Source: SKPH01 sp051748565 (GTDB taxonomy: Bacteria > Bacillota > Dethiobacteria > DTU022). From it: a DNA stretch of 64,000 nucleotides. Positions within the stretch are counted from its first letter, which is position 1. Each line of letters begins with the position of its first letter. The stretch is taken from NCBI GenBank assembly GCA_051748565.1, contig JBNJHN010000003.1, positions 9,894 through 73,893 of the forward strand, given 5' to 3'. The notes beneath the pieces are model-generated. The model did no database searches. It was not told the origin of the DNA and saw nothing but the letters and a program-made list of their open reading frames with translations. Below, in pieces: positions 34,959-44,249 of this stretch. The position numbers were made by a program, and so were the translations under genes.

Positions 34959-36151
34959 CCTCCGGAGTAGCTTTTAAAACTGCTGCACTGATGAAAGAAG
35001 TTATGGCCCGCTATAACGAAGCCGGGAAAGATGCCAAGAACAGAGGCATTCCAGTGGCCTGGGTAACTGCAGTATTTCCAGTCGAGATTATCTATGCTGC
35101 CGGTCTATTTCCTTATTATCCGGAAAACTTTGGTGCTGTGGCCGCTGCCAGGAAAGTTGCCGATAAGTTATCTTCAGCCGCTGAAGCGAGGGGATATGCC
35201 CGGGACCTCTGCGGCTATGCCCGTTGCGGTATTGGTGATGCCTATGCTACTGAGCACCCGATCGGAGAAATATTAAAACCGGACCTAATATTCTGCTGTA
35301 ACACCCAGTGCGGTAGCCTGCCGAAATGGTTCGAGGTGGCCGGACGATTTTATAATGTTCCTTATTTCTTACTGGATTCCCCGCGGGTGGGAATTGAAAC
35401 AGACCAACTCTGTAAGGGTTATTACGTGGAACAGCTTTATGAAATGATTGCTTTCATCGAGAAGTTTACCGGGAATCCTTTTGATTTTGACCGATTAACC
35501 GAGGTGCTCACGCTTTCCAACGAAGCCTGCCGCCTGTGGAATGAAATTTTAGGTACTGCTGCCCTGAAGCCTGCTCCCTTTGGATTTTTTGATGCCAGTT
35601 TTCATATGGCCCCTATTGTCACCATGCGCGGAACACAGGAAGCAGTTAATTATTACCGTGCTTTAAAAGAGGAAATTGATAAACGGATCGAAAAGGGTAT
35701 AACAGCCATTCCTGATGAACGTTACAAGATATATTTTGACCATATACCCTGCTGGCCTAAATTACGCTGGTTTTCAGAACTTTTTGCTTCACGTGGAGCC
35801 CTGGTCGCTGTTTCGCAATATACTCATTCCTGGGCATATTCATTTGACCTTGAATGTCCCATGGAAAGCCTGGCTGAAAGTTATACTCATGAATTTGTTA
35901 ACCGCTGTTTTGACTACCGGGTACAGAGAAAGATTGATTTTATGGAAAAATACGGGGTTGATGGGTTTGTATTATTTTCCAACCGAAGCTGTAAACCCAA
36001 TGCTATCGGGCTTTATTCCAAAAGCAAATTGATCAGAGAAAAAACGGGGCTTCCCGGGGTGGTATTTGAAGCCGACATGTCAGACCTGCGTTTTTTTTCC
36101 GAAGCACAGGTGTTGGCTAAACTGGAATCATTTTTTGAGCAGTTAAAATAA
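34955..36151 (+). CDS. 2-hydroxyacyl-CoA dehydratase / class I benzoyl-CoA reductase-type subunit 2
   Basis: A 398-residue partner of the preceding subunit, similar to BcrB/BadE/HgdA-family chains. Cysteines are found as C86 and C91 in DLCGYARCGIG, a group in FCCNTQCGSLPKW near residue 115, and one in NRSCKPNAIG near residue 355. ATG 34955 overlaps the stop of the first subunit (ATGA), the sign of a stoichiometric pair. Sequence alone does not separate dehydratase from reductase. The absence of an activator gene next to it is unusual, since these often sit in the same operon. Confidence 0.87.
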   Translation: MTSGVAFKTAALMKEVMARYNEAGKDAKNRGIPVAWVTAVFPVEIIYAAGLFPYYPENFGAVAAARKVADKLSSAAEARGYARDLCGYARCGIGDAYATEHPIGEILKPDLIFCCNTQCGSLPKWFEVAGRFYNVPYFLLDSPRVGIETDQLCKGYYVEQLYEMIAFIEKFTGNPFDFDRLTEVLTLSNEACRLWNEILGTAALKPAPFGFFDASFHMAPIVTMRGTQEAVNYYRALKEEIDKRIEKGITAIPDERYKIYFDHIPCWPKLRWFSELFASRGALVAVSQYTHSWAYSFDLECPMESLAESYTHEFVNRCFDYRVQRKIDFMEKYGVDGFVLFSNRSCKPNAIGLYSKSKLIREKTGLPGVVFEADMSDLRFFSEAQVLAKLESFFEQLK

Positions 36152-36177
36152 TATTGCATACACGAGGAGGATTAACT

Positions 36178-37926
36178 TTGAAAAAACTAATGACAGGAAA
36201 CGAAGCTTTTGCCTATGGGGCATATATTAACGGGGTTCGGGTCGGAGCGGCTTATCCGGGCACTCCCAGTTCGGAAATCATGGATAACTTTTCTAAATAT
36301 CCGGGAGTTTTCGCCGAATGGTCTCCCAATGAAAAGGTGTCCTTGGACGTGGCTATCGGGGCAGCATATTCAGGTACTAGGGCCATGTGTGCAATGAAAC
36401 ATGTCGGTTTGAATGTTGCGGCCGACTCGTTTTTTTATGCCGTTTACACAGGAATAAAGGCCGGACTGGTAATTGTTTGTGCTGATGATCCCGATATGCA
36501 CAGCTCACAGAACGAGCAGGATAACCGGAATTATGCAAAATTTGCTAAATGTGCTATGCTGGAGCCCTCTGACAGCGAGGAAGCAAAGGAATTTACAGGT
36601 ATTGCTTTGGATATGAGTGAACAATTTGAAGCACCGGTTTTAGTCCGCAGCGTAACCAGGCTTTCTCATTCTTCTTCACCGGTGGAGGTAACTGAAACAA
36701 GTCCTCCACCTCCTCCGGAGGAACCACCCTTCTATGAGCGTGATGCGCAGAGATATGTAATGGTTCCCTCAAACGCCCGCCGCCGTCACCCGGTGGTTGA
36801 GGAACGTTTGAAAAAAATGGCTGAATTTGCCGAAACTATGCCGATTAATTATATCGAACCGGGAGATAAGAGCCTTGGTATTGTCAGTGCCGGGGTAAAT
36901 TACCAGTACGCTAAAGAGGTCTTTCCAAATGCTACTTTTTTAAAGCTTGGCATGGTTTATCCTCTGCCGGAAAAACTAATCCGCGAGTTTGCTTCACAGG
37001 TGGAGACAGTTATAGTAGTGGAAGAACTTGATCCGTTCCTGGAAGAGCAGCTGAAGCTGATGAGTATCGAGGTCAGGGGCAAAGATATATTTCCCATGAT
37101 TGGTGAGTTTAGCCCATCCCTGGTCAGGCGATGCGCTGTAGATGCCGGTCTGATCGAAAGTCCGGAAATACCAACGGAAATTAATACAAACCTGGAGCGG
37201 CCGATCCGGCCTCCAATGCTTTGCCCCGGTTGTGGTCACCGTTCCCTTTTCCACGTCCTAAGAGAAGCCGGAGTTTTGATCACAGGCGATATCGGCTGCT
37301 ATACACTGGGTTGGGCCCCTCCGCTAAGTGGTATGCATACTACGGGGTGTATGGGTGCAAGTATCGGTGTTGCCCATGGTATCGATAAGGGCGGTGTGAA
37401 AGATGATGTAGTTGCCGTCCTGGGGGATTCCACTTTTCTACACTCCGGTATCCACCCGCTTATTGATGTTTTATATAACCGGGGCAATACAACTACCATT
37501 ATTTCTGATAACAGTGCAACAGCTATGACCGGTTTTCAGGAACACCCGGGAACCGGTAAAACACTGCAAAATAAAACGACAAAGCATGTAGATGCTGAGA
37601 AACTGGTCCGGGGTATCGGCTTTGAGAAAGTCGATATCTGTGATCCCTATGAAATTGACCGAATGGCAGAAATACTGCAGGATCATTTGAAGAGCGGAGA
37701 ACCTTCTGTAATAATCGCCCGTCACCCTTGTGTGCTGAATGCGAAAGAAAAAAAGGAACCGCCTGTAGTCGATCCGGAGATTTGTATTAACTGTGGAATC
37801 TGCCTGGATATCGGCTGCTCCCCTCTGGTTCAGGAAGCTGAACATATACGTATTGATACCATGTTATGCAATGGTTGCGGTCTTTGTGTTAAGGTTTGTC
37901 CCCAGGAGGCCATTATCGAGCAGTAA
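36178..37926 (+). CDS. iorA: Indolepyruvate:ferredoxin oxidoreductase, alpha subunit
   Basis: A 582-residue thiamine-diphosphate enzyme that oxidises aryl-pyruvates to aryl-acetyl-CoA and CO2 with reduction of ferredoxin. It starts with the pyrimidine-binding part TGNEAFAYGAYINGV and AAYPGTPSSEI, has the ThDP-binding region CPGCGHRSLFH and GDIGCYTLG with DST later, and ends in a two-cluster ferredoxin, CINCGICLDIGC and CNGCGLCVKVCP. TTG 36178 follows AGGAGG by seven bases; the longer frame from 36154 would contain its own ribosome site. In this context the substrate may be phenylpyruvate or a similar arylpyruvate. Confidence 0.93.
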   Translation: MKKLMTGNEAFAYGAYINGVRVGAAYPGTPSSEIMDNFSKYPGVFAEWSPNEKVSLDVAIGAAYSGTRAMCAMKHVGLNVAADSFFYAVYTGIKAGLVIVCADDPDMHSSQNEQDNRNYAKFAKCAMLEPSDSEEAKEFTGIALDMSEQFEAPVLVRSVTRLSHSSSPVEVTETSPPPPPEEPPFYERDAQRYVMVPSNARRRHPVVEERLKKMAEFAETMPINYIEPGDKSLGIVSAGVNYQYAKEVFPNATFLKLGMVYPLPEKLIREFASQVETVIVVEELDPFLEEQLKLMSIEVRGKDIFPMIGEFSPSLVRRCAVDAGLIESPEIPTEINTNLERPIRPPMLCPGCGHRSLFHVLREAGVLITGDIGCYTLGWAPPLSGMHTTGCMGASIGVAHGIDKGGVKDDVVAVLGDSTFLHSGIHPLIDVLYNRGNTTTIISDNSATAMTGFQEHPGTGKTLQNKTTKHVDAEKLVRGIGFEKVDICDPYEIDRMAEILQDHLKSGEPSVIIARHPCVLNAKEKKEPPVVDPEICINCGICLDIGCSPLVQEAEHIRIDTMLCNGCGLCVKVCPQEAIIEQ

Positions 37927-37970
37927 GCCAATGCAAACTTTAATTAAAAATCCGAGAAGGAGGCATCGAT

Positions 37971-38555
37971 ATGAATAATATTGACTTTTTAATGGCCGGG
38001 GTCGGAGGCCAGGGTACAATACTGGCCAGCAATATTCTGGCACAAGTAGGCCTGAATTTAGGCTATGATGTTAAGAAAGCTGAAGTGCATGGAATGGCAC
38101 AGCGGGGGGGACAGGTCGACAGCCATGTGCGCTGGGGTGAAAAAGTGCATTCCCCGCTGGTGGAAGAAAACAACGTTGATTACATTATTGGTTTTGAAAT
38201 GTTGGAGGCATCCCGCTTTCCGCACTTTTTAAAGCAGGGTGGTACGGCTCTAGTTAATGACTATCGCATCAACCCGCCTGTGGTAAATCTTGGTACTGCC
38301 ACATATCCGTCAAAAGAGGAAATTGAAGCTCTCCTGCTCAGCAGGGCTGGAAAAGTATATTGGATAGAAGGCACGGACATCGCCAGGGATTTGGGAAATC
38401 CCGCCATGGTCGGCGTGGTGCTGCTTGGCGCTCTATCAAATCTCGTCGGAGGTGATCAGGAAATTTGGCTTAAAGTTATCGGGCAAATGGTTCCGCCCAG
38501 GTTTGTAGAACTTAATAAAGAAGCTTTTTTAGCGGGTCGAAAAGCTACCATTTAA
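37971..38555 (+). CDS. iorB: Indolepyruvate:ferredoxin oxidoreductase, beta subunit
   Basis: A 194-residue gamma-domain-type subunit. It opens with FLMAGVGGQGTILASNIL and carries VHGMAQRGGQVDSHVRWG, the usual signature for the 2-oxoacid:ferredoxin oxidoreductase gamma domain. With IorA it makes the active enzyme. It is 44 bases after iorA, with AAGGAGGCATCG just before the start, and is followed by a CoA ligase gene. Confidence 0.93.
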   Translation: MNNIDFLMAGVGGQGTILASNILAQVGLNLGYDVKKAEVHGMAQRGGQVDSHVRWGEKVHSPLVEENNVDYIIGFEMLEASRFPHFLKQGGTALVNDYRINPPVVNLGTATYPSKEEIEALLLSRAGKVYWIEGTDIARDLGNPAMVGVVLLGALSNLVGGDQEIWLKVIGQMVPPRFVELNKEAFLAGRKATI

Positions 38556-38590
38556 AGAATATAAAGTCATTTTATTAAGGAGGGAAAACG

Positions 38591-40156
38591 ATGAATTTTG
38601 CTTCCTACGGCATTATTAATGCGAAAAAGTATCCGGATAAGGAATTTTTAGTTGAGTGCACTCCTTCAATCAAGAAAAGGAGGGTGCTTACATGGAAAAA
38701 GTTTAATGAAGAAACCAACCGCGTGGCTAATTATTTACAACAGCAGCTTGGAGTTAAAAAAGGTGATTTCGTAATGCATCTTCTGATGAACAGCCTTGAA
38801 TGGATTGTTACCTACCATGCTATTCTTAGGGTTGGAGCGGTTGCGGTTCCCCTTAATTTCCGTTTTGCATCCACAGATATTAAGTATGCCGCTGATGCCA
38901 GCAGTCCGAAAGTTTTTATCCTGGGAGAAGGGTTTTTAGAGAAAGTCGAGCCGATCCGCAAGGAAATGGAAACCGTTACCTCCTACATCTGTATCGGCGA
39001 CAATGTTCCTGCGGAAATGATTCCATACTCGGAAGTTTTAAGCAATTCCAGTTTGGAAGATGTTCTCGTTGAGGTAGATGACGCTGATCCGGCGGAATTG
39101 ATGTTTACTTCTGGAACGACCGGTCCGCCCAAACCCGTTTGCCAGGCTCATCAAACCCTTTATCAGATCGGTATCGGTAATGCTCTGACTTATGCTGAAG
39201 GCCATGAGACAGTTTACCTGGCTGCACACCCCCTTTATCACAGCGGAAGCTTATTTTTATCTTTCCCCAGCTACCTGGCCGGGGGAAAAATCGTGCTGCT
39301 CCTGGAAATTGACGACCCCAAATATCTTCTCGAAACAATTGCAGATGAAAAAATTAACAACGGTTGGGTAACGGTTCCGACCATGTCCGATTCGATTAAT
39401 GCAATCAAAAAAGGGATCATTGAAGTTGACCAGTATGATTTTTCTCACGTAACCGGGAATATCGTTATCGGTGCCCAACCGGTGCCTTCCACATTGTTCA
39501 AAGATATGAAGAAGCTGCTGCCTTTCAGGACCGGGAATATTTACGGGATCACAGAAGGCGGCGGCGGAGGGACGCTTAATCTTTATGATGATGAAGTATT
39601 AAACCGGCCGGGTTCTATTGGTACTCCGACTTTTAACGTGGCAGCCCGGGTTGTAGATGATAATGGGAACGATGTTCCGGTTGGAGAGGTCGGCGAACTG
39701 CTGTTGAAAGGACCTCGCAACATGAAGGAATATTTTAAGAATCCCGAAATGACCGCCAGGGCGATCCGCGATGGTTGGCTTTATACAGGGGACCTGGTAC
39801 GCCAGGATGAAGATGGCTTTATTTATATCGCCGATCGCAAAAAAGACCTGATTATCAGGGGAGGCGAAAACATTTTCCCGGTCGAAATTGAAGATGTTTT
39901 GCGCCGAAACCCGAAAATCGCCGATGTGGCGGTGATTGGTCACCCACACGAGCGTTATGTGGAGATCGCGATGGCTGTTGTACAGCTCTACCCGGAAGAA
40001 ACAATGAATGAACAGGAAGTGGTTGATTTCTGCAAAGAAGAAGGGTTGGCCAGGTATAAATGGCCGGAAAAAGTTGTTTTTGCTCCAGTCATGCGTAATG
40101 TAACCGGTAAGATAGACAAACCCCGCCTAAGGATAGAGTATATAAGCGGCGAGTAA
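38591..40156 (+). CDS. Acyl/aryl-CoA synthetase (AMP-forming)
   Basis: A 521-residue adenylate-forming ligase. Core motifs are LMFTSGTTGPPKPV (P-loop), YGITEGGGGG, the hinge YTGDLVRQDEDGFIYIADRKKDLIIRGGENIFP and the C-terminal lysine in NVTGKIDKPRLR. It would convert a carboxylic acid plus CoA and ATP to the thioester, AMP and PPi. It directly follows iorAB, so an aryl-acetate or aryl-carboxylate is likely, but the binding pocket cannot be read by eye. It ends 12 bases before a terminator and is the last gene of a long + strand run that begins near 28823. Confidence 0.9.
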   Translation: MNFASYGIINAKKYPDKEFLVECTPSIKKRRVLTWKKFNEETNRVANYLQQQLGVKKGDFVMHLLMNSLEWIVTYHAILRVGAVAVPLNFRFASTDIKYAADASSPKVFILGEGFLEKVEPIRKEMETVTSYICIGDNVPAEMIPYSEVLSNSSLEDVLVEVDDADPAELMFTSGTTGPPKPVCQAHQTLYQIGIGNALTYAEGHETVYLAAHPLYHSGSLFLSFPSYLAGGKIVLLLEIDDPKYLLETIADEKINNGWVTVPTMSDSINAIKKGIIEVDQYDFSHVTGNIVIGAQPVPSTLFKDMKKLLPFRTGNIYGITEGGGGGTLNLYDDEVLNRPGSIGTPTFNVAARVVDDNGNDVPVGEVGELLLKGPRNMKEYFKNPEMTARAIRDGWLYTGDLVRQDEDGFIYIADRKKDLIIRGGENIFPVEIEDVLRRNPKIADVAVIGHPHERYVEIAMAVVQLYPEETMNEQEVVDFCKEEGLARYKWPEKVVFAPVMRNVTGKIDKPRLRIEYISGE

Positions 40157-40168
40157 CCAAAAAAATCA

Positions 40169-40206
40169 TGTGGGGAGCTGGGCGCTTCCCACACAAATTT
40201 TTTATA
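40169..40206 (+). terminator. Terminator after the CoA-ligase gene
   Basis: TGTGGGGAGC pairs with GCTTCCCACA (one G-T pair) and is followed by a run of T. Confidence 0.85.
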
Positions 40207-40269
40207 TAACCTGTCTGCATTTCAAATTCAAAATACAATAAAAGTGAAAGATAAAGTTGAGGTGCCCTG

Positions 40270-41451
40270 ATGGCGCGGATCGCAGACGGATGGAAAGTGG
40301 CGCTTGCCGGAACAGGTGTTAATTTTTTTATGAGTATCCCTTATGCCTGGAGCATCATTGCCAGCGGTCTTAACCAGCAGCTGGGCTGGAGTCCGGTCCA
40401 GGCAGCTTTTCCATACACGGTTTTTCTGATCAGTTATTCTTTATTTATGGCCCCGGTTGGCAGGTGGCAGGACAGGGTAGGCCCACGCCGCGTTGTAACC
40501 ATTGGCGGTTTCGTTTTAGGTGGCTCATCGCTTTTAAGCGCACTTTTTCTTTGCCCGGTAGGATTGGCGATCCTGTGGGGTGGGGTTTACGGTTTTGGAG
40601 CAGCATGCTGTTATGCTTCTGCAACCCCGGCAGCTATGAAATGGTTTGCGCCGGAAAAAAAAGGACTTGTTGCAGGGGTGGTAGTAACCGGTTCAGGTAT
40701 TTCCGCATTTCTAATGGCTCCACTGGTTTATTATCTGGCTGGTTTTGGTATGAGGATTACCTTCCTTATTCTCGGCCTTTTGCTGTTAGTTGGCATAACC
40801 TCTCTGTCTCGTTTTATCAATAACCCTCCCGATTATTTTGCCCGGTCAAAATATTTAACCTTATCAGGACCTTGGTACAGAATGTTTTTGGTTCCTCAGA
40901 TTATTATGCTCTGGCTTATGTTCTGGGTTACAACCGGGATAGGGGTTACCTTTGTTACCCATCTTGATACTATGGCCCGGGTTCAGGCATCCTTTGGACT
41001 GGGGTATGTCCTGGTGGCATTATTTGCTTTTTTTAATGCAGTTGGAAGAATAACCGCAGGGCTTGTAACTGATCGGATCGGGCCCAAAAGAGCAATGACG
41101 CTGGACTTCAGCATTACTCTGCTGGCTCTTATTATGCTTTTACAGGTTTCTTCTCCATTCTCACTGGGATTCATTGTTTCGATTCTGGGATTGGCATATG
41201 GTGGGCTATATACTCTTTTTCCGGCAGCCATTGCCGTATATTTCGGGGAAAAAGATCTGGGTTTGATTTACGGTTTAATTTTTACGGCACTGGGGGCAGG
41301 TGGCATGTTTCCCCTGATCACGGGTTACCTTTTTGACCGACAGGGTGACTTTTTTGGCGCTTATATCGTTTTGGTTATCGCCTCCGCGGCAGTATTGCTT
41401 TTATCTTTCTTCCTGAAAAAACCGATTGAAGAAAAGGCAATCCTAAATTAA
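40270..41451 (+). CDS. MFS transporter, oxalate/formate-antiporter-like
   Basis: A 393-residue major facilitator with 12 predicted membrane helices. The loop between helices 2 and 3 reads GRWQDRVGPRRV, and a matching loop in the second half is GLVTDRIGPKRAM. Similar carriers in the OFA group move carboxylates. Its place between a CoA ligase and another ligase suggests uptake of an aromatic or aliphatic acid, which is inferred from context. It lies on its own after a terminator and has a weak GAGGTG ribosome site. Confidence 0.86.
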   Translation: MARIADGWKVALAGTGVNFFMSIPYAWSIIASGLNQQLGWSPVQAAFPYTVFLISYSLFMAPVGRWQDRVGPRRVVTIGGFVLGGSSLLSALFLCPVGLAILWGGVYGFGAACCYASATPAAMKWFAPEKKGLVAGVVVTGSGISAFLMAPLVYYLAGFGMRITFLILGLLLLVGITSLSRFINNPPDYFARSKYLTLSGPWYRMFLVPQIIMLWLMFWVTTGIGVTFVTHLDTMARVQASFGLGYVLVALFAFFNAVGRITAGLVTDRIGPKRAMTLDFSITLLALIMLLQVSSPFSLGFIVSILGLAYGGLYTLFPAAIAVYFGEKDLGLIYGLIFTALGAGGMFPLITGYLFDRQGDFFGAYIVLVIASAAVLLLSFFLKKPIEEKAILN

Positions 41452-41508
41452 ACCCCCTGGCTGCTGAAGCTGTAAGTCGAATTTAACATATATTAAATAT
41501 TTGTAATT

Positions 41509-43080
41509 CTAAGACCCGTATTTATCCCGCAGGACACGATGCAGAATTTTACCAGTTGCAGTAAGCGGCATTTCTTCGTCCCCGATAAAATCTATAGATT
41601 TTGGCCGTTTGTAACCGGCAATTTTATCCTTACAGTATGTGATAATTTCGATGGCAAGCTCTTCAGATGGTATATATCCCTTGTATAAAACAATTATGGC
41701 TTTGACGGCTTCGCCCCATTTTTCATCGGGGACCCCTATTACCGCAACATTCTTTACAGAAGGATGAGTGGCTACAGCATTTTCAACTTCAGAAGGGTAA
41801 ACATTTTCTCCGCCCGTGATAATCATGTTCTGCTTTCGATCGACCAGGTAATAGTAACCCTCTTCGTCTCTCATGGCCATATCCCCGGCAGAGCACCACC
41901 TGCCGTGAAAAGCTGCAGCAGTTTTCTCAGGGTCTTTCCAGTATTCTTTAAATACAATTGGAGAACAACTGTAAAGTTCTCCTACTGTACCTTCAGGTAC
42001 CTCTTCTTTATTTTCATCCAGTAGTTTGATTCGGTTACTGCCGAAGATTTCCCGCCCAATAGATCCGAGCTTGGCAAACTGTTCTTCCGGGCGCAGGTAG
42101 GTAACCAGGCCGGCTTCTGTAGAACCGTAAGCTTCCCAGAGTTCCGCCGATTTAAAATAATCCATAATTGAAAGCTTCAATTCTTTTCTGGCCGGTGCGG
42201 AAGAAATTAACAACTGCCTGATACAGCTTACATCATATTTATGCTTTACTTCTTCCGGTAATCCGAGAATCATAATATAATGCGTCGGGACCAGCGAAGT
42301 GTATGTGATTTTATATTCGGAAATTGTTTTCAACAAATCTTCGGGATCGAAGGTAACCATACTGTAGACCATAACCGGTGCCGCCAGAAGAGTATACGCA
42401 AATGAGTAGTAGATCGAGTTTACATGACACATGGGCATTACCAGTAATATTTTATCATCAGGCCTGACTCCCATATTGATGTTGCTGAGCAGGTATTGGG
42501 CGCAATAACTTTCATGAGTCCTGACTGCACCTTTTGGTTTCCCGGTGGTTCCGGAAGTATACATAATCGTCCATGTATCCGCTGAGTCAACCATTACGTC
42601 GGGTTCCCCGGCCGGGCTGTTTTCAATAAATTTTTCATAATCGATAAACCCTTCCGGATCTTCGCCATTCCCGATGGAAATAAAATTAGCAGGAGAAATG
42701 GTCTTTAAATTATCTCGTATGCTGTTGACTCCTTCAATAAAAGGACTTTCCACTATGAAAGCCTTACACTCTGCATGATTGACTATGTATTCATATTCCA
42801 GCGGTGTCAGTCGGAACATTATTGGTACAACCACCTGGCCTCCCTTGGCACAGGCCGCGTAGATCTCCATCCATTCGACCCTGTTATAAGCAATGACAGC
42901 AACCCGATCCCCGTATCCGACTCCCATATTTTCCAACCCGTTGGCAATCCGGCATGACCTGTCATTCCATTCTTTGAAAGAAAAACTTTTATTTTTATCC
43001 TGGCAGCCCAATCGTTCGGGATACTTTAAAGCATTAGTCCTAAGGGCGGTCCCCACGTGCATCCAATTACTTAAAGTCAT
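41509..43080 (-). CDS. Acyl-CoA synthetase (AMP-forming)
   Basis: A 523-residue ligase. Motifs are IMYTSGTTGKPKGAV, YGSTEAGLVTYL, the hinge SAGDMAMRDEEGYYYLVDRKQNMIITGGENVYP and the lysine in LTATGKILHRVLRDKYG. The family includes cyclohexanecarboxylate-, benzoate- and long-chain acid-CoA ligases; which one is not clear. It is the only gene on this strand here and is divergent from the 3-hydroxyacyl-CoA dehydrogenase at 43348, with 267 bases between them. Confidence 0.9.
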   Translation of the reverse strand: MTLSNWMHVGTALRTNALKYPERLGCQDKNKSFSFKEWNDRSCRIANGLENMGVGYGDRVAVIAYNRVEWMEIYAACAKGGQVVVPIMFRLTPLEYEYIVNHAECKAFIVESPFIEGVNSIRDNLKTISPANFISIGNGEDPEGFIDYEKFIENSPAGEPDVMVDSADTWTIMYTSGTTGKPKGAVRTHESYCAQYLLSNINMGVRPDDKILLVMPMCHVNSIYYSFAYTLLAAPVMVYSMVTFDPEDLLKTISEYKITYTSLVPTHYIMILGLPEEVKHKYDVSCIRQLLISSAPARKELKLSIMDYFKSAELWEAYGSTEAGLVTYLRPEEQFAKLGSIGREIFGSNRIKLLDENKEEVPEGTVGELYSCSPIVFKEYWKDPEKTAAAFHGRWCSAGDMAMRDEEGYYYLVDRKQNMIITGGENVYPSEVENAVATHPSVKNVAVIGVPDEKWGEAVKAIIVLYKGYIPSEELAIEIITYCKDKIAGYKRPKSIDFIGDEEMPLTATGKILHRVLRDKYGS

Positions 43081-43347
43081 ATTTGTTCCAACTCCCGAAT
43101 TAGATTTTATCTTTAAACTTTTTAAATATCACTATCGCCATAATTTTTATTCTTCACTTTTAAATTATTCCCTTCCGAATAATCGTTTTAAAACAAGAGG
43201 TAACCCGTTTATCACTCTTATGATGCAAAAATCCCTCTTTTAGGTGATAGCCAAATTTAATCATATTTTATAATATTAAGTCAATGGCGAACAATTTTTA
43301 TCTTCTGTATGAAAAATTCTTAAAAAAATTAAGGAGGGAATATCCAG

Positions 43348-44199
43348 GTGGTTATTTCTAAAATTGGCATACTGGGCGCCGGTGCAATGGGTGGGGGTAT
43401 AGCCCAGGTAGCGGCCCAGTCCGGGTTTGAAGTTGTTCTATGCGATGTAGAGATGTCTTTCGTTGATCGGGCTCTTACAAAAATGACGGCATTTTTGGAT
43501 AAAAGCATTGAAAAAGGCCGATTAACCGAGGAACAGAAGGCTGAAAGTTTATCTCGGATAACTCGTACGATCTCTATTTCTGATTTTAATTCCGTCGATC
43601 TGGTGATTGAAGCAATTATTGAAGATCTCGAGCAAAAAAAGAAAGCGTTGAGTGAACTTGAGCAGGTATGTAAACCGGGAGCGCTCCTGGCTTCAAATAC
43701 TTCTTCAATGTCGATTACTGTGCTGGCCGGCGCCACAAAGAGGCCGGAACTTTTTGCCGGTATGCATTTCTTTAACCCGCCGGCACTGATGAAGCTCGTT
43801 GAAATCATCAGGGGCTATTACACCAGTGATGAAACAATTGCCGCGCTTGAAACTGTAGCAAAGAAAATGGGTAAGATTACTGTGGAAGTGAAGAAGGATT
43901 CCCCGGGATTTATTGTAAACCGAATTTTGATTGCCCAGTTTGCTGAAGCGATCCGCCTCCTGGAGGAAGGTGTGGCTTCACCGGAAGATATCGATACGGC
44001 AATAAAGACAGGGCTTAATTACCCCATGGGTCCATTTGAGCTTCAGGATTTTACCGGGGTTGATATTGCTTATTTCGTAATGAACTACTTTTATGATGAA
44101 TTCAAGGAAACACGCTGGAATCCGCCGCAGGCAATCAAAGCATTGATCAGAGCGGGCAGGCTTGGTAAAAAAACCGGTGCCGGCTGGTATGATCATTAG
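43348..44199 (+). CDS. 3-hydroxyacyl-CoA dehydrogenase, second copy
   Basis: A 283-residue NAD-dependent enzyme of the HBD type, with GILGAGAMGGGIAQVAAQSG at the N-terminus and MHFFNPPALMKLVEI in the middle. It is clearly different from the copy at 3115, which favours a separate substrate such as 3-hydroxypimeloyl-CoA made by BamA. GTG 43348 follows AGGAGGGAA. It precedes the ligase at 44250 by 50 bases and is in the same direction as the bamA operon. Confidence 0.9.
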   Translation: MVISKIGILGAGAMGGGIAQVAAQSGFEVVLCDVEMSFVDRALTKMTAFLDKSIEKGRLTEEQKAESLSRITRTISISDFNSVDLVIEAIIEDLEQKKKALSELEQVCKPGALLASNTSSMSITVLAGATKRPELFAGMHFFNPPALMKLVEIIRGYYTSDETIAALETVAKKMGKITVEVKKDSPGFIVNRILIAQFAEAIRLLEEGVASPEDIDTAIKTGLNYPMGPFELQDFTGVDIAYFVMNYFYDEFKETRWNPPQAIKALIRAGRLGKKTGAGWYDH

Positions 44200-44249
44200 A
44201 TTCAGGTTTTATTACCCGCTATGAATATGTTTTGCCCTGAAGGAGGAAG

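Noticed and set aside
43200..43255. TATCAC and GTGATA half-sites in the divergent region before the second 3-hydroxyacyl-CoA dehydrogenase
   Set aside because: Half-sites are 28 bases apart with no symmetry between; too weak to list as an operator.
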